Assembly (NCBI RefSeq): GCF_963678635.1
Contig: NC_087070.1
Span: forward strand, 45,057,467 to 45,121,466
Length of the DNA: 64,000 nucleotides
Origin: Symsagittifera roscoffensis
Taxonomy: Eukaryota > Xenacoelomorpha > Acoela > Convolutidae
Direction: 5' to 3'
The translations under genes were made by a program, and so were the position numbers. Within the stretch, counting starts at the first letter, position 1; every line of letters starts with the position of its first letter. The notes beneath the pieces are model-generated. The model had not been told where the DNA came from and made no database searches. It was given only the letters and a program-made list of their open reading frames with translations. Below are positions 57,087 through 64,000 of this stretch, in pieces.

Positions 57087-57277
57087 AAAAAAGCTACAAT
57101 TTTAGCAGTAAGTAACTCTTCACAAATTTATCGTTTTCAGTCACCAAACATTCTTTACGTTGATTAATTCAACTTCAATTACGTTCAATTACGTTCATCT
57201 TTACGTTCAATTAAAATTCAACTTTCAATAAAATTTATATCCAATTGGGACAACACAACACTGTTTAGGCTCGCGTA

Positions 57278-58110
57278 ATGCAACTCGTAATTCTTCGTGG
57301 TTCAAGAGAAATGCCTTGGACCAAGACTCGGAAGGAGCTAGTAAAATGTTTCTTCGGTCCAATGTTCATACCTGACGAAGTTGATCCTTAAAAAGCGCTC
57401 AAAGCAACCGAAACTTCATTTTCATTTGAACAGTGCGGCACTCAATCAAACCTACCTCAAACATTGGAAGAGTCAAGACACGTTTCCAGGATAATGAAAC
57501 GATCAAAATTTATGTCTATAACAGCTGACAACTCCCAACAACTATTGGGACAAGTGCTGAAACTGATCCGACAAAAAAAATTCAATTAAGCACATTTGTT
57601 AAATTGATTCGACAATCCGCATTCAGCCGTAAAAAGACGTATTCTGGGTATAGAAAGAATGACACAAATGTCTTACGAGTTTTGGCGATGGAACTATTTT
57701 CTAAAAGAGGTTCAACGAAGGATTTTGAGTTTTGCTTGGGCATCGCCTGTAAAACTGGAAACTAGAAGAAGTGATCAACATTATCCGGAATAGACTACAA
57801 CTGATTGGCCTCGGACATAATTTAGTACCCTCAATGAGAAATGTCCAACGATCAACTGCAAGCCTTGTAAATCACTTTTTGGCCTTGTGCAAACCACAGA
57901 AGTCCTTCTCTGGATTCAGAACGGACTTGGTTGCATGTATACAACTAGCTGTTTTTCTATTGTTTAAAACAGAAAACATCAACAACGTTAAAGTCGATAT
58001 TTGGGGTGACGGTTGTAAAATTGGTGGCACAGAAGTTACGAGAATGGCTTTTAGACTACTTTCTGAAGATATTAGCGCCCAATCTGCTACGAGCGTCTTC
58101 TACTTCGCAG
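57278..58110 (+). pseudogene. Decayed gene with a conserved GDG..IGG block
   Basis: Protein-like sequence runs through several frames: from the ATG at 57278 (one TAA at 57388), a shift near an A8 run at about 57575, another near 57755, then an open run from about 57753 to a donor at 58111 (CGCAG|GTACTC). The last part is the best conserved-looking, with VDIWGDGCKIGGTEVTRMAF then ...FYFAG. I seem to recall uncharacterised invertebrate proteins with such a block but cannot name the family. At least three breaks mark it as dead, or badly assembled. No downstream exon was found on the plus strand. Confidence 0.45.
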
Positions 58111-58139
58111 GTACTCCTTTTTCTAAAATCATTTTAAAA

Positions 58140-58322
58140 TCATTTCTTCACAAATTTTTTCTCAACTTGAGACTTCTTCTGCTCCCTAGCGACCGCATTT
58201 AACGTGTTATTTTTCTCTCGATTATTCGAACATGAAACAATAACATTCGATGTGGAGTCCACTTTCTTCCAAATTCTGTGTAAATACGCCTTTTCAACTC
58301 CTTCGCGGCGCGCAGTTATCAC
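58140..58322 (-). CDS. Short basic ORF, minus strand
   Basis: 60 codons, Lys/Glu/Asn-rich, preceded by an acceptor-like CTCACAG. It lies beyond the stop of the four-exon minus-strand gene and may be an alternative last exon or a chance ORF. Confidence 0.2.
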   Translation of the reverse strand: MITARREGVEKAYLHRIWKKVDSTSNVIVSCSNNREKNNTLNAVAREQKKSQVEKKFVKK

Positions 58323-58661
58323 TGTGAGTGACCGTCAAAGTGACTTTATGATGATAATTTATAACTTACGTCATTGAATGACGTTATGATGATGATTATG
58401 ATTATACTGTAATTTTTTTTCAGTACTGCTTGTACTGACACTGTCAAAAAAACATAGCTTAAAGCTCTTACTATGAGCCTCATGAGAAACATTTCCAATT
58501 GAAGTGTTTGCAAACAATTTGTTTTCTTTTCATTTAATAGAGAGAAAAAATTGATTGCCAATTTTCGGATTTGAAAAAAGTTACATTGTCAAGGTTTGAA
58601 GTTTATGAAACTTTAATTGATCACATTCACGCGAAAACACTGAAACTTTGAACTAGTTGAA
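58323..58661. other. Non-coding
   Basis: Includes a short ATG-rich repeat (GATGATGATTATGATTATA near 58390). No gene seen. Confidence 0.4.
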
Positions 58662-60959
58662 CTAATAAAAATAATGGGGTTTTGACTGTTCTAAGTTGTG
58701 TGAAAAAAGAGTCCGGTAGTCTTCTTCACTTGCGTAGTGGCCTGTGCACGTTTGAACGTTGCATCGTAAGTTGAAACTTGTGAATTCACGGTGTTCTGTA
58801 ATCCTTAAATACTTTATAAGTGTATCATGACCATTGTCTTTTTGTGCGGGCAATACATCCCACCTGCTACCCAACACAGAATCCCAAGATTTGTGGCAGC
58901 CTCGAATTCCTTCGGATATTGCTGCACTAAACTTGACCACTTCCTTTGAGGATTCTGTCGAAAAACCCATTATTTGTCTTGTTAGTTTGGTCACGGGTCC
59001 AAGATTGAAAGTGATGGAGTTTTTGTCCCTAGCCAGTCCAACAGCACGTTTCAAGGCGGAAAACACCGCAAACGATAAATTGATTGGATGTTCAATTGCA
59101 TTGAAGTCACACGTTTCATGCTGAAATGTTACAAAATTAGTCACGTGCCAAAATCCTGTACTTTTGAATAAAAGTATTTGAGTTTTTGAAAACGATAAAA
59201 ATTGTAGGCATTAGCCTGTGTTTTCACGTGCCAAAATCCTGTATTTTTGAACAAAATATTTCAGTTTTTGAAAACGATAAAAAAAATTGTAGGCATTAGC
59301 CTATGATAAAAATTGGCAATGTTTTGTCATTTGACACTGGATTCCGGGCCTTATGGCTAAGGGTTTGAACATGAATTCCTAGTTCGTTTCTCAGTCGTAA
59401 GCATTGTTAAATTCCATGGAATCCGGGACGTGACAAATTCGGAATGTTTCAAATGAAAATTGTAGGCCTTAGCCTGTGATAAAAATTGGCAATGTTTTGT
59501 CATTTGACACTGGATTCCAGGCCTTATGGCTAAAGGTTTGAACATGAATTCCTAGTTCGTTTCTCAGTCGTAAGCATTGTAAAATTCCATGGAATCCGGG
59601 ACGTGACAAATTCGGAATGTTTCAAATGAAAATTGTAGGCATTAGCCTGTGATAAAAATTGGCAATGTTTTGTCATTTGACACTGGATTCCGGGCCTTAT
59701 GGCTAAAGGTTTGAACATGAATTCCTAGTTTTATTTCTCAGTCGTAAGCATTGTTAAATTTCATGGAATCGGGGACAATAAAAATTCGGAATGTTTCATT
59801 AAAAAAACTTTACCTTGAGGTAGTCTTCACAAGCTAGCTGAACCAAGAGTGCAGGCATCCTTATAGAAATGTCCTCGTTATTTATGCATGTCAACTGTGC
59901 AAAGGCCTTTTTTGTCCTTCCTTCAAACTCCAAGCTGTCTACTCTGCAATTTTCCCCTCCATAGAAAGCAGTTGATCCAACCTGAGAAACAAATTGAATT
60001 TTTATACAAAATATTTTGATCGGGCGCTGAGACATATATTCCTAACTTTATGACATCTGAAAAAATCGCGGCACACACTTCCAATGCTTGTAATTATTTT
60101 GTTAACAAACCTTGAGGACACCGTTGGAACAAGGGACAAAGGTCAAAGGCACTATGTCTTCTGTGGCTTCGAGAAGTGTCAGCATGTCAATTTCTTTTTC
60201 GTCTTTTTTAGCTCTTTTTGTAGGATTACGTTGATGATCTTGAACCTCACATGGCTCCAAAACTAAAGTAGCCGTGTCACAAAAAGATGTCTGAAACAAT
60301 TCACGGTTTCAAACAGATTATGAATGAAGTTAAAATATGTTTTTCAATTTCAGCTAATTAAAAAAAACTTCTTTTGAAGTTGAACTTCTTTCCGAGTGAT
60401 GTTTTGAAAGATGTTTTTCAAAGCGAATAAGTACCTCAGATGTAAGCGTATCTTCAAAGAGCCCTTGATTTCGAAGTTGATTGTATTTTACAACCAATAT
60501 GTTAGCCTCTGGTTCTTCTCGGTGGATTTCATCGTGCTCCGAGTCCAAAATTTTCAATGTACATTCCCATTTGAAAGGATCGTTGTACAGTACAACCCCT
60601 GTCATCAGAATGCATTTGTCAACGCAATCTGTTTCACAAGCAGCACAGAAAAAAACATCTGTATTGCGAGTTAAGCGTCATGGGTTGAACAGAAGTGGAT
60701 CTTTTTTGTTTCTTCTTTTAGCCCTATCTGGCTCTTCAACAACTTTGATTGTCTTTCTTATTTTCCAATGTTTCATCCTCCGATGGTCGCGAAGGTCTTC
60801 TGGAATTGTTATCTGTACGGGTGGACCCTTCCATTCAGTCCATTTGACACTCACACCCCAGTTACTAATGAAACCCAGTATTCTAGCGGCTTCCCAAATG
60901 TACGTCACTTCATCAAGAACTTGCACTTCTTCTTTTTCCTTGAACAATGATGGAAGCAT
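58662..60959 (-). CDS. Four-exon unrecognised gene
   Basis: Exons 60959-60435, 60290-60111, 59981-59814 and 59120-58662 (lengths 525, 180, 168, 459, all multiples of three) are joined by three phase-0 GT-AG introns with TTTCAG/TCTCAG-type acceptors. The product is about 443 residues. Exon 1 is rich in charged residues, with WEAARILGFI and a Cys cluster CAACETDCVDKC. Exon 2 has a basic nuclear-signal-like RAKKDEKE. The last exon is helical. The only blemish is an in-frame TGA at codon 94 (60680-60678). No known domain was recognised. It is divergently paired with the SET gene (388 bp between starts). Intron 3 (693 bp) holds a tandem satellite. Confidence 0.6.
59150..59790. repeat. Tandem satellite inside an intron
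   Basis: Two roughly 75-bp units (CACGTGCCAAAATCCTGTA..., 59150 and 59226) run into three roughly 173-bp units starting ATTGTAGGCATTAGCCT at about 59289, 59459 and 59632. They share GGAATCCGGGAC boxes with 55830-56175. Confidence 0.9.
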
Positions 60960-61347
60960 CTTGTAGGAGCGATTTTATCTAAATGAATAATATTTAGTAC
61001 AATCGTTGTACTCATGATGAGTAATTGTCATGATGAGTATATTTTTTAACAACCAATTTAAACCTTTATGTTTAACCGCATAAAACGACTATTGAAACGA
61101 CTATTACCTTTTAGAGTCAGTAATTCAGCAATTAAGAGTCAATTATACACTGTATAATATAATAAAGTATAATATGGCATATTATCACAACCAATTTGAG
61201 TACCAATTGAACACCAATTGAACTTCAATTATTGAATAATACTATTATTAGTAAGTTGTTAGTAACACCCTCCGAGGGTGATTCATTCGATTCTGCAATC
61301 CTTTCTAGTCACTTCTCATTTCATTCCAAGTTTTGTTAACCTGAACT
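60960..61347. promoter_or_regulatory. Bidirectional promoter region
   Basis: 388 bp between two genes transcribed away from each other. ACCAATTT/ACCAATTG occurs four times (about 61051, 61188, 61202, 61212) and TCATGATGAGTA twice (about 61010-61040). These repeated boxes are candidates for shared control. A TATA-like TATAATATAATAAAG is at about 61152. Confidence 0.45.
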
Positions 61348-64000
61348 ATGGACTCCGAACTTCCTGCTGTGAATACTGCGCAACTTGAAACTCCTGTTTT
61401 CCATAGAGATCATAATGAACCTCCATCTAGTCAACAGTCTGTTACTAACAGATGTAGTACATCTCGGAGTTTCGACCAAAATTTTGCACAGCTCCCATCT
61501 GTGAAAGTTCCTTTAAGAACCCCCATCCGAGTCGGACATAGTCCCTATGCTGAACCTTGTACAATTATTACAGATGTTAATCATAATCATCATGACAATA
61601 CTTACCACACATTGGAGACTCCGCAGCAAGTGTCTTCTCGAAGTGAAGGGTATTCAAACTTCATTAGCCCAATGCCAGTGGTGTACCCACACTTTGATCC
61701 CGCGTTTTTTCATAGAAATCAAATTGCCAGCCAGCCCACTGATCATCATGATGATTACACTGCCAATGGAACAGAACTCAGTCGTTTTTTTTTCTCAACC
61801 TTCAGAATCAACTCCTTCGAACCAGCATTCATCAACTTTGTCATGGGAAATACCTCTGTTCACGCCGCAGTCGGCGACTGCCACTCAGGCTGGCAGTTCA
61901 AGTACAGAGCCTCCGACTGAGTCTTCATCTGAGAATATGGCAAAACGAGTTATTCCAACGAACAATGACTTGCAAACCGAGGTAAGATTCCTTTTGTTTT
62001 GAAACAAAAAGCATTTTTGCTGCTCAAACCGTGAGGAGTTGGAAATTTTCAGCTAATGTTTTTGTTCACTTTTGTAGTTCAATTAAAAGTTTTTGTTTTG
62101 AGTTTAGATAGCTGCAAAACTTGCACGCGTTCAAGAACAACTTGAAGCTGCTTCGTCCAAAGACGACCAAAATGAACATTGCGAGAGGCAAGAAATCGAA
62201 ACACTTGTTAAAGAGCACTTGGATGTTTTCCAAGAATCGGGTTTTTTAACCCATAAACAACGTGTTTCGTTATTTCAACTTGTGACAGCCTTCTTATACT
62301 GTTATGTCGTGCCATCAATGCTAGAAAAAACCATAAGCTGCATGTCTGTTCATGCAGTTGCACAAGCGTTTGTGGCATTGTCAGATGAGGACGATACTTG
62401 TATAACGGTTTCAATTGAACCAAGTGAAAGTGAGTCATCTTGAATTTCTTCCGTATAACTTTTTTTCAAAATTGTGAAACTGTTTGTTTAGTGTCTACTG
62501 AACGTTCGAATCACATTTTGCCGCGATGGCTCGTACAGGGTTTGAAACTTTATCACACTGAAGTTCAACCACATTTCTTACCTCAGAGTGTCCCGGAAGA
62601 AAAGATTTCTTTCACCCGATCTTTCCCTGAGCAACCAATCCAAGTCAAAACAGAACTTTTTTTGTGAACTCCAGTGGAAACACCAAGTTTCGTGTGAATA
62701 GAATTGCCGCCACAGTTTCTGACATGGTACGTTTCAACTTTTAACTAATAAGTCTGTGGAAGTTGAACTTCCTAATATGATTTGAACACAACGGGGAATA
62801 TTCGTTCTAGAAGGATCTGTTTAGATTTCTGCTCAAATGGAGCCTGCTAAGCGACCCAAGACATCGCTCGATCGTCAAGTGGCAAAATTCATGCCTTTGT
62901 CAAAAGATCCTGCATTTCAACTGGTGAAACACAAAACGCAGGAAATTCACAAGGTACTACTTTGATTTTCCAAGAATTTTTTTAATTCAAAAAACGTTTC
63001 GACTCGGAAACTTTCAGAAAGTTTCGACTGTTTCAGCTGATTTGTACTTCACAGTTTTTTTATACAGTATCACAATTTATCAATTGGATGTATGAAACAA
63101 TACGCTCACGTTTTTCCAGATTGTCAATCACACCTACAAAGATGTTGAAAAAGCTGTGCGATGTAGACAAGATCAACAAAGATACATGAGACAGACAATT
63201 AGAGCACAAGCTTTTGTGAAACAGTATCCAAACTTTGTTGAATCGGAGACGCGCGTGTCGGGTTTTTTCCAGCGAAACGAATGGGAAACTCATCACGACC
63301 TAAAGAAAGTCATGTCCCAAATCGCCATGCTGCAGAAAGAGAAAAGCAAGCGACAACAAAAGCCGCTTTCTGATTCCAGCGGCATTAGTTATAAAGGCAC
63401 TGGAAACTTTCTTTCATTGGAAGCACAAACGCTTCTGGCCCACAGATGTGATACGCAAGAATGGGTTGGCATTTGTGATGTTGTTTTCCCTACTTTCGGA
63501 AGAGGTAATCTTGCGTTTCTTGAAAACGTTGACGACAAGTTTCCAAAATTTTCAAAAGTTTCTTTTTCAAAAAAATTTCTTTTTTGATTCAAACGTTATA
63601 GTTTAAAGTTTTAAAAAGTCATAAAGTTTTCAACCAATACAGTTTTTTGAATTCCATTCAAAAATGCCATGTAACAGTGTTACATAATATAGAGTAAACT
63701 TTAAATGTTGAACATTTTCTGATTCAGGCGTTGTCAGCACACAGGCCTTCCAGAAGGATGATATTATCATGGACTACCATGGGGTTGCTGTGACAGATAA
63801 AACATATCAAGATTTGATAAGGAACCGTTCTGTTCCGACTGAATTTGTGCTGGAAATTGGCGCGCCTGTGAAGCGTTTCATCGATGCTTCTTCAGAAGTG
63901 TGTGTTGAACATCCAACCAACCGCTGTCTTGGTCGACTGGCTAATCACAGCACGCTAAACTCCAAGAAGAATTTGGATGCGAATATGAAGATCATAGAAG
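61348..64000 (+). CDS. SET-domain (KMT5A-like) gene, 3' truncated by window
   Basis: Exons: 61348-61981, 62108-62429, 62492-62726, 62825-62953, 63120-63504 and 63728 onward, with GT-AG introns. The N-terminal part is Ser/Thr/Pro/His-rich and disordered. Exon 2 has a coiled-coil-like start (ARVQEQLEAASSKDD) and a hydrophobic helix. Exon 5 is basic and helical. The SET domain starts at the exon 5/6 junction (FGRG|VVSTQAFQKDD, then MDYHG) and has LGRLANHS, the NHS cofactor-binding motif in the form seen in KMT5A/SETD8. Lysine methylation, possibly of histone H4, is the likely activity. The catalytic C-terminus lies beyond the window. Two single-base shifts sit in T runs (61785-61793 and 62657-62663), probably sequence errors. 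Confidence 0.8.

Noticed and set aside
60411-60966. Plus-strand ORFs at 60411-60966 and 58834-59124
   Set aside because: Opposite exons of the four-exon minus-strand gene, whose splice phases agree throughout.

Overview
The window is AT-rich invertebrate animal DNA from a draft assembly, with one 200-base run of N at 16102-16301. Introns are short (44-150 nt) and mostly end in a TTTTCAG/TTTAG-type acceptor, and the DNA is full of A/T homopolymers and decayed repeats. This suits a nematode or another animal with compact introns, such as a rotifer or hydrozoan; the sequence alone does not settle the phylum. No rRNA, tRNA, CRISPR or bacterial-type feature was seen.

Layout. 1-16101 is gene-poor: a decayed unrecognised coding remnant (819-1814), a dead non-LTR reverse transcriptase (about 2550-3320, minus), a 20-bp minisatellite, a 493-bp near-perfect palindrome (8111-8603), one exon of a probable seven-transmembrane receptor (12669-12968), and a three-copy mosaic tandem repeat running into the gap. 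16302-34738 is a very long (at least 18.4 kb) Ty3/gypsy-type retroelement with an envelope gene. Its order is 5' LTR end, tRNA primer site, long leader, ORF0, Gag-Protease, a lone in-frame UAG, Pol (RT, RNase H, integrase), two tiny membrane-protein ORFs separated by a possible 44-nt intron, an ATG-less Pro/Ser-rich ORF, an envelope-like glycoprotein, a second Pro/Ser-rich ORF of unknown function, a motif-rich 3' region and the 3' LTR. A 3'-end fragment of a relative lies inverted at 36528-38460, so the two make a large hairpin. 38461-41068 has minor minus-strand ORFs. 41069-55505 is a direct tandem duplication (7.7 kb, then 6.8 kb). Each unit carries a minus-strand coding remnant, a degenerate minisatellite and a divergent gene pair around an array of CCAAT boxes. 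55506-56860 is simple and satellite repeat. 56868-64000 is a gene cluster: a small ORF, a decayed plus-strand gene, a four-exon minus-strand gene, and head-to-head with it a multi-exon gene ending in a KMT5A-like SET domain, cut by the window end.

How it fits together. In the retroelement, Gag, protease, RT, RNase H and integrase give a complete replication set, and the envelope-like gene and the extra ORFs suggest a retrovirus-like life history. The copy is not intact: the envelope has two in-frame stops and one frameshift, and Pol has three frameshifts. Several shifts here and in the SET gene sit in or near homopolymers, so some may be assembly errors. The least explained parts are the retroelement's accessory ORFs and the 56.8-64 kb cluster.
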